Source: CANRPC01 sp964456095
Lineage (GTDB): Bacteria; Bacillota_I; Bacilli_A; RFN20; CAG-449
Assembly: GCA_964456095.1 (NCBI GenBank)
Contig: CAYVZF010000001.1
Span: 24,454-88,453, forward strand
Direction of reading: 5' to 3'
DNA length: 64,000 nucleotides
The notes under the pieces are model-generated. The model searched no databases. It was not told where the DNA came from and saw only the letters and a program-made list of their open reading frames with translations. Positions 36,456-44,900 of the stretch are shown in pieces. Each line of letters begins with the position of its first letter. Position 1 is the first letter of the stretch. A program made the translations under genes and the position numbers.

Positions 36456-36770
36456 TTAATTTGTTTTCCAATATCCAGATTTATTAGAACCAATTCTTTC
36501 GATATATCCTTTTTCTTTTAAAACAGAAATAATATTATCAATTGATGTTTTGCCTAAATGGCATAGAACCATTAGTTGTGGTTTTGTTATATTTGGATTA
36601 TTTCTTATTTCAGCCAGAACTCTTGTTTGTGAATCATTTAGTATTTTATCACCCACTTTATCACCCACTTCGTTTATGAAATTAAATGGGATTGTTACAA
36701 TAATATCATTGTTAGAAAAATCAAACGCTTTTTCACCGTATTCAGAAGAAATAACAGGAATTCCTCGTCC
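36456..36770 (-). pseudogene. C-terminal remnant of AlbA_2/divergent AAA_4 HTH protein
   Basis: About 105 codons remain. The frame reads GRGIPVISSEYGEKAFDFSN, then IIVTIPFNF, then a winged helix (NDSQTRVLAEIRNNPNITKPQL, LGKTSIDNIISVLKEKGYIERIGSNKSGYW). This is the characteristic end of the AlbA_2 plus AAA_4 ATP-binding regulators. The preceding domains, normally 300 or more residues, are missing: a stop lies at 36779-36777 just before GRG. A GTG at 36668 could give a 70-aa winged-helix protein, but no ribosome site is seen, so I treat it as decayed. Confidence 0.75.
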
Positions 36771-36948
36771 TGTTTTTTAATTCTTTAGAAATAGTTCTTT
36801 CATCTTTTCCTAATAAAAAAACTATCTCATGATAAGTTTTGTTTGTTAACAAGAACTCTCTAATTATATTTCTATCTTGTTTTGTTAAATGAATTCTGCC
36901 TATTTTATTTATAAAAAATTTCTTTTTAGAACCGGATTTTACTTTGTC
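36771..36948 (-). pseudogene. IS30-type transposase HTH remnant
   Basis: In another minus-strand frame the sequence reads IGRIHLTKQDRNIIREFLL, then TYHEIVFLLGKDERTISKEL. This matches the N-terminal helix-turn-helix (HTH_38) of IS30-family transposases. There is no start codon, and the frame runs directly into the AlbA_2 remnant and soon stops; the DDE domain is absent. No terminal inverted repeats were found by eye. Confidence 0.55.
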
Positions 36949-37055
36949 AATTTACGAAAATTTATAAAAATGACAAAAAACGACATTTGTTTTGCTTTTT
37001 TTATGTAGTAATGATAAACTTTTTGCGTTGCACTAGCAAAATGGAAGGAACAAAA

Positions 37056-37829
37056 ATGAAGAAGCATAAACATTTCTCAAGAATAATGGTTACACATTTT
37101 ATTAAGTTTGGATTGAGATCGTTTTCATTTTTAACGTGTCTTATAATTTATATTGTTCAAAGAATAAATAATCCTAATTTTAATTTATATGAAAACAAAC
37201 CTCTTTTATTAGCGTTTGGTATATCATGGCTTATTATTTTAATTGATATGATGTTAAGATTGTTTCCATCTAAAATTGAAAGTAAAGGTTGTCAAAAAAT
37301 ATTTAAAAGAAATTATATTCCTAATGTTAGTGAAAATGAAAAAGTTGAACAAAACAATTTGCCTATTATTTTAATTGCAATTTCATGGATAGGATTAAAT
37401 GGAATTATTGCATCGCTATATTATTTAGGAATAATTGATAAATCGATACTACTAATTGTTGGACTTGCTTATTCTGTATGTGATTTGATTTGTATTTTAT
37501 TTTTCTGCCCATTTCAAACATGGTATATGAAAAATAAATGTTGTACTACTTGTAGAATATATAATTGGGATTATTTTATGATGTGTACCCCTTTAATATT
37601 TGTTATAAATTTTTTAGATATGCAAATTTATGATTACTTAATATTAATAGTTTTATTAATTTCTATAATTATTTTAATAAAATGGGAAGTTATTCATAAA
37701 ATACATCCTGAAAGATTTGTAGAAGAAACAAATGCAAATTTAAAGTGTGTAAATTGTAAAGAAAAACTTTGTACTCATAAAAAGCAATTAAGGTCATTTT
37801 TAAAAAAATATAAACACTTGTTAAAATAA
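37056..37829 (+). CDS. Conserved polytopic membrane protein with Cys clusters
   Basis: 257 aa from the ATG at 37056, chosen for GAAGGAAC upstream. Six hydrophobic segments are visible (FGLRSFSFLTCLIIYIV, PLLLAFGISWLIILIDMML, IILIAISWIGLNGIIAS, ILLIVGLAYSVCDLICIL, MMCTPLIFVINFL, LILIVLLISIIILI). Between segments 4 and 5 lies CCTTCRIYNWDYFMM, and the cytoplasmic tail has CVNCKEKLCTH, suggesting metal binding. I recall similar proteins (PFQ-WY-KN-CCTTCRIYNWD) in many Clostridia and Bacilli with no assigned function. Confidence 0.8.
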   Translation: MKKHKHFSRIMVTHFIKFGLRSFSFLTCLIIYIVQRINNPNFNLYENKPLLLAFGISWLIILIDMMLRLFPSKIESKGCQKIFKRNYIPNVSENEKVEQNNLPIILIAISWIGLNGIIASLYYLGIIDKSILLIVGLAYSVCDLICILFFCPFQTWYMKNKCCTTCRIYNWDYFMMCTPLIFVINFLDMQIYDYLILIVLLISIIILIKWEVIHKIHPERFVEETNANLKCVNCKEKLCTHKKQLRSFLKKYKHLLK

Positions 37830-37844
37830 AGTGTTTATTTTTTT
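37812..37844 (+). terminator. Terminator overlapping the gene end
   Basis: AAACACTT (37812-37819) pairs with AAGTGTTT (37829-37836), followed by T7. The stem begins inside the last codons of the membrane protein gene. Confidence 0.8.
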
Positions 37845-37847
37845 GCA

Positions 37848-38420
37848 TTATTTTAATTTGATAACAATAATTCCATCGCCAATATCATCATATAAAGTAG
37901 CATCATATTTATTAGAGGATAATACAAATTCCTTGAATTCTTTATTCACTCTATCATATTCTGCTTTTTTATCTTTGTTCGCGCCTATCCAAAAATCATC
38001 AAGATTCATATTATCAACAATTATAGTGCCATTTTTATTTAAATTATTTGAAAATTTTTCTAAGAATAATAAATTTTTCTTTTTCGCAGCATCAATAAAA
38101 ATTAAATCAAATTTTTCATCACTTTCAAAATAAACCGCATCACCCTCAATTAAAGTGATAGAGTTTGCTACATTAAAATTTTTAAAATTATCTTTTGCTC
38201 TTTTAATAGCATAATCATCATGTTCAATCGTTACAATTTTAATAGAACTAAACTCTTTTGCTAAAACAATTGATGTATATCCAATTGCAGTCCCAATTTC
38301 TAAAAATGAAGTATACTTATTTCTTTTAATTAAGCTAATTATGTAGTTAATTGTTGCTTTTCTAGCAATTGGTACATAATTTTTTTTTGCGTATTCTTCT
38401 AGTTCTATAATGTTGTTCAT
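37848..38420 (-). CDS. SAM-dependent O-methyltransferase (YrrM/TrmR-like)
   Basis: 190 aa. Class I methyltransferase of the O-methyltransferase 3 family: FLEIGTAIGYTSIVLA (SAM motif), VTIEHDDYA, LIEGDA, FDLIFIDAAKK (metal and SAM), IIVDNM. In Bacillus the closest relatives (YrrM/TrmR) methylate 5-hydroxyuridine of tRNA; catechol-type substrates are also possible. Convergent with the membrane protein gene to its left and divergent from the hydrolase gene. Confidence 0.8.
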   Translation of the reverse strand: MNNIIELEEYAKKNYVPIARKATINYIISLIKRNKYTSFLEIGTAIGYTSIVLAKEFSSIKIVTIEHDDYAIKRAKDNFKNFNVANSITLIEGDAVYFESDEKFDLIFIDAAKKKNLLFLEKFSNNLNKNGTIIVDNMNLDDFWIGANKDKKAEYDRVNKEFKEFVLSSNKYDATLYDDIGDGIIVIKLK

Positions 38421-38562
38421 ATTTTCACCAATATGATTTTACTTTTATTTTGCTATAAACGCAAGGAAATTAACTATTTTCAACATGAATAATGTATTAT
38501 ATTTTTCTTTATATTTTAATACATTTTTGCTAATATATATAATATGTTGTGAGGTGAAAAAA

Positions 38563-39552
38563 GTGATTTTTACAGAAATTAATATGGATCAACTAGGCTC
38601 TATTTTAATAATACTTTTAGTTTGTTCATCTATTTTTTTAATTACTATTATAGGATTTACACTTTTTTCTTTTGCATTAACGTCAATAATAATTTATTCA
38701 AAAGTTTTTGTTAGAACAAATCCGAGTAAATGGTCGAGAGACGTATCGTCTTTAAGTGATAAAAAACAAGTCCAAATGTATAATGAAGGTGTTGAATGGA
38801 TTAAGAATTATAAAGATAAATTAGAAGATGTTGATATTTATAGTGAAGGTTTTCATTTATTTGGACAATATTTAAATAATGATTCAGATAAAACAGTAAT
38901 TATTATACCTGGAAGAACAGAGGGGTTAATATATTCATATTACTTTGCTAAGCCATATTATGAAGAAAAATTTAATGTTTTATTTATTGATAATAGATCA
39001 CATGGACTTAGCGATGGAAGGTATAATGGACTTGGATTAAAAGAGTATAAAGATATTCAAAATTGGGCGGTTTTTTTGAAAGAGAAATATAATAATAAAA
39101 TAATTATAATTCATGGAATTTGTATTGGTGCCGCAACTGGAATATACGCATTAACTATCGGTGAAGATAAATCGTATATTGCGGGAATTGTTACAGAAGG
39201 TTTATATGATAATTTCTATAATTCATTTAAAAATCATTTAATTGAATTAAAAAAGCCAACCTTTCCATTCGCGGATTTAGTAATGCTATTATTTAGAATA
39301 AATGTATCTGTTAAGCCAAAAAATAATGGACCAATTAAATATATAGATCAAGTAAATTGTCCTATTTTAATGCTTCAAAGTAATGCAGATATATATTCTC
39401 TTCCTGAAATTGCAGGGGAATTATATGATAAATGCGGTAGCAAAAATAAAGAAATAGTTTATTTTGATGATGCTCCTCATTCTATGGTAAGACTATATCA
39501 TAAAGATAAATATGATTTAGTTATTAAACAATTTTTAAAAAAGAATTATTAA
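38563..39552 (+). CDS. Membrane-anchored alpha/beta hydrolase with Cys nucleophile
   Basis: 329 aa from GTG at 38563: GAGGTG lies 6 bases before it and a TATAAT at 38538-38543 lies upstream, so earlier ATG codons would precede the promoter. A membrane segment (LGSILIILLVCSSIFLITIIGFTLF) is followed by the hydrolase domain: IIIPGRTEG oxyanion region, DNRSHGLSDG, nucleophile elbow HGICIGAA with Cys187 where most members have Ser, acid in SNADIYSLP and His in DDAPHSM. A Gly-x-Cys-x-Gly elbow is known from dienelactone hydrolases. The substrate is unknown. Confidence 0.8.
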   Translation: MIFTEINMDQLGSILIILLVCSSIFLITIIGFTLFSFALTSIIIYSKVFVRTNPSKWSRDVSSLSDKKQVQMYNEGVEWIKNYKDKLEDVDIYSEGFHLFGQYLNNDSDKTVIIIPGRTEGLIYSYYFAKPYYEEKFNVLFIDNRSHGLSDGRYNGLGLKEYKDIQNWAVFLKEKYNNKIIIIHGICIGAATGIYALTIGEDKSYIAGIVTEGLYDNFYNSFKNHLIELKKPTFPFADLVMLLFRINVSVKPKNNGPIKYIDQVNCPILMLQSNADIYSLPEIAGELYDKCGSKNKEIVYFDDAPHSMVRLYHKDKYDLVIKQFLKKNY

Positions 39553-39583
39553 AAATGCGATGTTAAATTGACATCGCATTTAA
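39551..39583. terminator. Hairpin after hydrolase gene
   Basis: AAATGCGATGT pairs with ACATCGCATTT directly after the stop codon, an 11-bp perfect stem. Only a short T-run follows. Confidence 0.65.
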
Positions 39584-39751
39584 TTTATCTATTAATTATT
39601 TTCCAAAATCATGTTTTATTATAATCTGTTCTTATTGTTCAGTAAGATTTTTACCTCTTTTAATTATAATACATTTTTTAATATGTAATTTTATATTATA
39701 AAAATGATTATGTGCAGGATAAATGCAAGATAAAATAATAAATAGTCAAAT

Positions 39752-39797
39752 AAAAAAGACTATTTTTTTAGAGGGGTTTATTCCATAAAATAGTCTA
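39752..39797 (-). terminator. Terminator of fakA
   Basis: On the minus strand AGACTATTTT (39795-39786) pairs with AAAATAGTCT (39766-39757), followed by T5. A third copy of AAATAGTC at 39740 could give an alternative stem. The rest of 39584-39751 is AT-rich with nothing recognised. Confidence 0.65.
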
Positions 39798-39813
39798 TAT
39801 TATATTCAAACTA

Positions 39814-41421
39814 TTAAATAATACCGATTATTAAATCATAAGTATCTTGTTCACCATTTATAAAGCCTATTTCTAATAATGGATATTTTTCATATAGTAT
39901 ATTAATTAATTCATCCATTTCTTCTTCTGTTGTGTTTTTTCCTTTAATTATTGCCATTATATTTTTTTCTTCTATTTTATCGTTAATAGAGTCTAATGCC
40001 ATTAAAGTTGATTTTAGTTTAGATGTTTTATGTACCGCTAAGATATTCTTGTTATCTAGTGATATATAATCACCTTCATTTAATGATATGTTATTAATTA
40101 CGGTATTTCTAATTGATTTAGTTGTTGAAATAGTGATTATGTCCTTTATATTATCAGTCATCATTGCCAATTCTCTTTGTATAGAATCTTCTTCGTCACC
40201 TTTAAATGATAAGGCAAAATAACCTTCAGCGACTGATTTTGTTTCGATGATATGAATTGTATCTTTATTTAATATTTTTTTAGCTTGCTTTGCCGCTAAA
40301 ATGATATTTTTGTTATTAGGTAAAACGATAATGTCATCAGCATTTAATCCAGAATATGCTTCGACAAAGTCTTCGACAGGGACATTCATTGATTGACCAC
40401 CTGTTAATATTAAATCGCATCCTAATTCTTCATAAATTTGTTTTAATCCTTCGCCTTGACAAACTGCAATATACGCTATTTTCTTATGTTTAGTCATAAG
40501 AGCATTTTTTAATATTTCGTGATGTTGTTTTGTCATGTCTTCTTTTTTCTTATCGATAAAAGTGCCATATTTACTGATAGTATCAAATACTTCATCTGGA
40601 ATTAATGTATGAACATGTACTTTTAATAAATCGTTATCTTGAACTGCAACAATTGAGTTTCCAATAGATTCTAAATAGGATATAAATTCTTTTAGATTAA
40701 AAGAAGTATCATCTAACTTTAAAATAAATTCAGTACAAAAACCGAATTCTTGTTCTTCATCATTAACTAATTCGCCTTCATATTTTTGATTAATATCTAA
40801 ACCTTTTATTTCTTCACCTTTAAGATATTTTACCATACCTTCTATAATTGCCATAAATCCTGCGGCACCGCTATCAACGACTTTGGCATCTTGAAGTACT
40901 TGGAGTTTGTTAGGTGTTTCTTTTAATGATGATTCTAAAGCATTTTGATATTGATATAATAAATCTTCAACAGTTGTATCACTATTAATGTTTGAAACTA
41001 TTGATTCAATACCTTCTCTTGCAACTGTTAAAATAGTTCCTTCTACAGGTTTAACAACTGAAGAATATGCAACTTTATATCCATTGATTAAAGCTTTTGC
41101 CCAAGTTTTTGCGTCTACTTCATCTTCTACTATTGCACAACTAATTCCTTTAAATATTTGTGACAAAATAACGCCAGAATTTCCTCTTGCTCCTAAAAGC
41201 ATTCCTCTTGATAAATCTTTTAATAAGAGTGTTAAAGAATTGGTTTGCTTTATATTTTTAATACCATTTAAAAGAGTGGCTTTCATATTTGTTCCTGTAT
41301 CACCATCTGGAACAGGAAAAACATTTAAATCATTAATCTTTTTTTCACTTAATAAAAGATTTTGATAGCCATTTTCTATTAATAGTTTAAAGGTAAGTCC
41401 GTCTAAATTTTTTATACTCAT
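39814..41421 (-). CDS. fakA: Fatty acid kinase subunit A (DhaL/YloV family)
   Basis: 535 aa from the ATG at 41421 (AGGA upstream); in-frame codons upstream lack a site. The N-terminal DhaL/Dak2 ATP-binding domain has NVFPVPDGDTGTNM (Asp39 and Asp41) and LLGARGNSGVILSQI. A middle domain and a DegV-like C-terminal domain follow (ILTGGQSMNVPVEDF). FakA phosphorylates fatty acids held by FakB proteins. Two fakB-like genes are in this window. It begins 10 bp after the stop of the GPH transporter gene. Confidence 0.9.
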   Translation of the reverse strand: MSIKNLDGLTFKLLIENGYQNLLLSEKKINDLNVFPVPDGDTGTNMKATLLNGIKNIKQTNSLTLLLKDLSRGMLLGARGNSGVILSQIFKGISCAIVEDEVDAKTWAKALINGYKVAYSSVVKPVEGTILTVAREGIESIVSNINSDTTVEDLLYQYQNALESSLKETPNKLQVLQDAKVVDSGAAGFMAIIEGMVKYLKGEEIKGLDINQKYEGELVNDEEQEFGFCTEFILKLDDTSFNLKEFISYLESIGNSIVAVQDNDLLKVHVHTLIPDEVFDTISKYGTFIDKKKEDMTKQHHEILKNALMTKHKKIAYIAVCQGEGLKQIYEELGCDLILTGGQSMNVPVEDFVEAYSGLNADDIIVLPNNKNIILAAKQAKKILNKDTIHIIETKSVAEGYFALSFKGDEEDSIQRELAMMTDNIKDIITISTTKSIRNTVINNISLNEGDYISLDNKNILAVHKTSKLKSTLMALDSINDKIEEKNIMAIIKGKNTTEEEMDELINILYEKYPLLEIGFINGEQDTYDLIIGII

Positions 41422-41431
41422 TTTTAAAATC

Positions 41432-42907
41432 CTATTTGTTGTCATCAAAAGTAACTGTAACTTTTGCAGTTACAATATAATTTTTAGCTTTCTTTTTATT
41501 AACTAATTTTTCTTCTAATTTTATAGTTTTTTCTTTTTTCTTATTAGCTTTTTCAGTAGATTCTTCTTTACCGATTTTATCGATTTCTTTTGGTAAGAAG
41601 AATATTGAAATAATAGTACAAATACAAGAGAGTGCCACTATTACAACAAGTAAATTTGTTAAGTTATTATCTTTAAGAAGTTTTACCCATACAAGTCCTG
41701 TTGATATACCAGATACAACACCTCCAACTAATCCTTGAACGGCAAAGTACATACCTGGATTAGTTCTTCCTTTTTCTTCTCTTTCTTTTGCCGCTAATGA
41801 GGAAGGAATAACATATTCGACTGAGAAAAATGATCCAATTCCAAGTGAACAAAATAATGCAGCAAAAATACCAATAATAATCCTTGTTGTTTCATTTGGG
41901 AATATATTTGGATTACATAATGCAAATAAAGCCATACCAATAACAAACATAGATAAAGCATAAATAAAACCACATTTAAACCCTTTTTTCTTAATTATTT
42001 TGTTATATAAAATTAATGTAAGTGGGACAGGTGCGAAAGAAAAGGCATTAAGTATTGCTAATGTTCCACCGCTAAATTGTGCTACACCTGAACAATATAC
42101 GTTTTGTCCTGTTAAAAACATTTGTATTCCAAATTGTAAAAAACAATATGTTAACATCCATTTCATAAAGTCTTTATTTTTAAGTGAATATTTTATTGAT
42201 TCAACAATACTTAAAGGCTTTTGATATTCAAAATTTTCAGTATCCTTTTTAGCAGTTGAATCTTCCTTTAACATGAATAATGGAATAAGCATTGTTAATG
42301 AAAGAGGTAAGAAAATATATGCTATAATTCTTATGTTTTGATTTCCTATAAGTGCAGGTATTAATGCATAACCAAGTATAAAATAAACAACATCGAATAC
42401 TGATTTACAATTAGATAAGAACATTCTATCTTTATCATTATCTACTACTTCTGAAAATGTCGCATAAAATGTAAGCATTGTTAATGTATAAAATGCATAG
42501 AAAGCACATAGCATAACTGCTAAATATATTGTTGTTGATAGATTACCTAAACCAAGGTAATAAGTTATTGGATTTATAAAACCAATAAAACTTAGTATTG
42601 TTAAAACTAGTCCGATTAGTATAGCGGGTCTTCTTTTACCCCATTTAGATCTAATATTTTCGCACCAACTTGAAAAAGGTATATCTATTACTCCATCTAG
42701 TATTTTAGCGATTAATATTGATATAGACCATACTCCAGCAACAACTATTGTTTTATTAAAAAAAGTCCAATTCTCTATATTTTCATGAAATCCTTCAGTC
42801 ATTACCGCATCTAACAAGTAAGATGTCATAATTAAATTTAACATGTTAACGCCAAGACCGGATAAACTATATAGTAAAATGGAAAATTTTGATTTTAACT
42901 TCTTCAT
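41432..42907 (-). CDS. GPH-family (MelB-like) sugar:cation symporter
   Basis: 491 aa, about 12 membrane segments. The GPH signature is present: KILDGVIDIPFSSW and SKWGKRRPAILIG after segment 2-3. A charged Lys/Glu-rich tail of about 60 residues at the C-terminus is unusual. The family imports glycosides, pentoses or hexuronides with sodium or protons; uptake of pectin-derived uronides is a guess from genome content. GATGAGG precedes the ATG. Confidence 0.85.
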   Translation of the reverse strand: MKKLKSKFSILLYSLSGLGVNMLNLIMTSYLLDAVMTEGFHENIENWTFFNKTIVVAGVWSISILIAKILDGVIDIPFSSWCENIRSKWGKRRPAILIGLVLTILSFIGFINPITYYLGLGNLSTTIYLAVMLCAFYAFYTLTMLTFYATFSEVVDNDKDRMFLSNCKSVFDVVYFILGYALIPALIGNQNIRIIAYIFLPLSLTMLIPLFMLKEDSTAKKDTENFEYQKPLSIVESIKYSLKNKDFMKWMLTYCFLQFGIQMFLTGQNVYCSGVAQFSGGTLAILNAFSFAPVPLTLILYNKIIKKKGFKCGFIYALSMFVIGMALFALCNPNIFPNETTRIIIGIFAALFCSLGIGSFFSVEYVIPSSLAAKEREEKGRTNPGMYFAVQGLVGGVVSGISTGLVWVKLLKDNNLTNLLVVIVALSCICTIISIFFLPKEIDKIGKEESTEKANKKKEKTIKLEEKLVNKKKAKNYIVTAKVTVTFDDNK

Positions 42908-42922
42908 TTTTTAACCTCATCT

Positions 42923-42937
42923 CGCTACTTCGTAGCG
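42923..42937 (-). promoter_or_regulatory. Small GC-rich hairpin before the symporter gene
   Basis: CGCTAC (42923-42928) and GTAGCG (42932-42937) are a perfect 6-bp stem with a 3-base loop, a few bases before the ribosome site of the symporter gene on the minus strand. It stands out in an AT-rich leader and may affect translation. The remaining gap to 43148 holds a TATAAT at 43114-43119 for the next gene. Confidence 0.35.
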
Positions 42938-43148
42938 CCGCAATAATTGTAACAAAAAACACTTGTTATTAAAAGAAAAATAGTCATTATTAGCATAAAT
43001 ATGACGAAAAAATAATATTTTCTTAAAAAATAAAACAAAATTATATTTTCTATTATGTTATCTAATATTAAACGATAAATTAAAAAATGTTTAAATATCG
43101 TTTTACTTGTTGTTATAATGTAATTAGTTTGAAGAGGAGAAAAAACAA

Positions 43149-44078
43149 ATGAACAAATATATAATTTTAGTAGATGCTACAAGTGATCTAACAAAAGAAT
43201 TAAGAGAAAAATATGACATCGAATATATTAAAGGTCATGTTACGTTTCCAGATGGAGTAGAACATATTGCTACTCTTGATTGGAATGAAATTGATAAAGA
43301 AGCATTCTTTAAAGATTTAAAAAATAAAGCTAATAATTTTTCTACATCACCAGCAAGTGTTGAAGAATATAAGGTTTTATTAAGAGAATATTTATCTAAG
43401 GGATTAGATGTCATGTTGATTTCTATATCATCAAAATTAAGTGGAACATATAATTTTACTTTGCAAGTAAAAGAAGAATTGTCTAAAGAATTTCCTGAAA
43501 GAAAGATTGTATGTATAGATTCAAGAAGATATTCTACAGCATATGGTATGCTTGCTATTCAAGCTAGTATGTTAAGAAATGAAGGTAAGACAATAGAGGA
43601 AGTTGAAACATATTTAAATGAAAATAGAAATAGAATTCACCAAATTGGTCCTTTAGATGATCTATCATTTTTAGCAAAAAGAGGTAGAATTTCACATGCG
43701 AAAGCATTTATGGGTTCTTTAATTGGAGTTAAGCCATTAGGAGATTTTTCTAAAGATGGATTACCTTCTATTCTTGCAAAAGCAAAAGGTGAAAAGAAAG
43801 CATATGATGCGTGTATTGAATATTGCAAACAAATCGCGGATAATATTGAAGATCAAGTTGTCTTTTTAGCGCATACAAATAGACCAAAACAAATAGAATA
43901 TTTCAAACAATTAGTAGAAAAAGAATTAAAACCAAAAGAAATAATTGTTAGTGATGTTTTTGTTATGAATTCAATTAATACAGGTCCTGGATTAACTGCA
44001 ATATACTTTATGGGAAAGCCTATAAGTGATGATTTAGAGTATGAAAAAGGATTAATGGATTCTATTTTAAAGAAGTAA
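43149..44078 (+). CDS. fakB: DegV-family fatty acid-binding protein (FakB)
   Basis: 309 aa; GAGGAG before the ATG. Two-domain DegV fold: ILVDATSDLTKEL, FSTSPASVEEY, ISISSKLSGTYN, KIVCIDSRRYSTAYGML, LSFLAKRGRISHAKAFMGSLIGVKP. It binds a fatty acid for phosphorylation by FakA, encoded nearby on the opposite strand. A second paralog is at 63095-63946, and such paralogs usually differ in chain preference. plsC follows by 3 bp. Confidence 0.88.
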   Translation: MNKYIILVDATSDLTKELREKYDIEYIKGHVTFPDGVEHIATLDWNEIDKEAFFKDLKNKANNFSTSPASVEEYKVLLREYLSKGLDVMLISISSKLSGTYNFTLQVKEELSKEFPERKIVCIDSRRYSTAYGMLAIQASMLRNEGKTIEEVETYLNENRNRIHQIGPLDDLSFLAKRGRISHAKAFMGSLIGVKPLGDFSKDGLPSILAKAKGEKKAYDACIEYCKQIADNIEDQVVFLAHTNRPKQIEYFKQLVEKELKPKEIIVSDVFVMNSINTGPGLTAIYFMGKPISDDLEYEKGLMDSILKK

Positions 44079-44081
44079 TTT

Positions 44082-44771
44082 ATGTCAAACGAGAAAAAAG
44101 ATCCTTTATTTAGCTTTAAACATTTTTTTGGAGATATTTTTAGAATTCATGCTGGAATTCATATTAAACTCTTTTTGAGACCAATTTTACATTTTGAAAA
44201 AGGTGCAACATATAAAGTAAAAGATAGAGTTATTGTTACATGTAATCATAATTCTTTTTGTGAACCACCATCAATCATTAGACTTTTTATAAGAAGAAGA
44301 ATTTATTTTTTTGCTACTAAAGATCTTGTTAAAGGTAAAAAAACAGCATGGTTTTGTAAAAGGATAAATTGTATTCTCGTTGATAAAGAAAAAAAAGATT
44401 TATTTGCTTTAAAAGAAGCGTCAAAAGTATTAAAAAAAGAAGGCCTTCTTGTTATTTTTCCAGAAGGAAAACTATCTGAAGATGGTAGTAATAGTGATTT
44501 TAAAGATGGTGCTTCTATGCTAGCATTAAGAAATAATGCACCTATATTACCTCTTTATATTCAAGAAAATAAGAGTTTAGGTAGAAGAACACATATTTGT
44601 ATTGGTAATCTTATTTATCCAAGTGAGATATGTAATGGTGAAAATACTAAGGAGAATAGAAAACTAATTACTAATTTAATCTATGAAAAAACTTTCTCTT
44701 TGAAAGAAAAATTAAATAAAAAAATCGAATTATGTAAAAAAGAAAATAAAAAAATTGATAAATATATCTAA
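44082..44771 (+). CDS. plsC: 1-acyl-glycerol-3-phosphate acyltransferase
   Basis: 229 aa. The acyltransferase motif I reads NHNSFCEPPSI, so the catalytic HX4D is HX4E here. Motif III IFPEGKLSEDG and motif IV APILPLYI are present. A C-terminal Lys-rich tail would touch the membrane. It adds the second acyl chain in phosphatidic acid synthesis. Coupling to fakB (3 bp gap) fits channeling of host or dietary fatty acids to phospholipid. Confidence 0.88.
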   Translation: MSNEKKDPLFSFKHFFGDIFRIHAGIHIKLFLRPILHFEKGATYKVKDRVIVTCNHNSFCEPPSIIRLFIRRRIYFFATKDLVKGKKTAWFCKRINCILVDKEKKDLFALKEASKVLKKEGLLVIFPEGKLSEDGSNSDFKDGASMLALRNNAPILPLYIQENKSLGRRTHICIGNLIYPSEICNGENTKENRKLITNLIYEKTFSLKEKLNKKIELCKKENKKIDKYI

Positions 44772-44900
44772 TAAGTAATTTATTTTATAACTATATTAAG
44801 CTCATATTAACGGTTTAATATAGTTTTATTTTTGATATATTATTGAAAAAAATTTTTGATAAATATATTATTATTTTTGTTGAAAAAGGATGTGTTATTA

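Noticed and set aside
36550..36780. Open frame on the plus strand across the pseudogene region
   Set aside because: It runs antisense to the AlbA_2 remnant and has no ribosome site or recognisable content.
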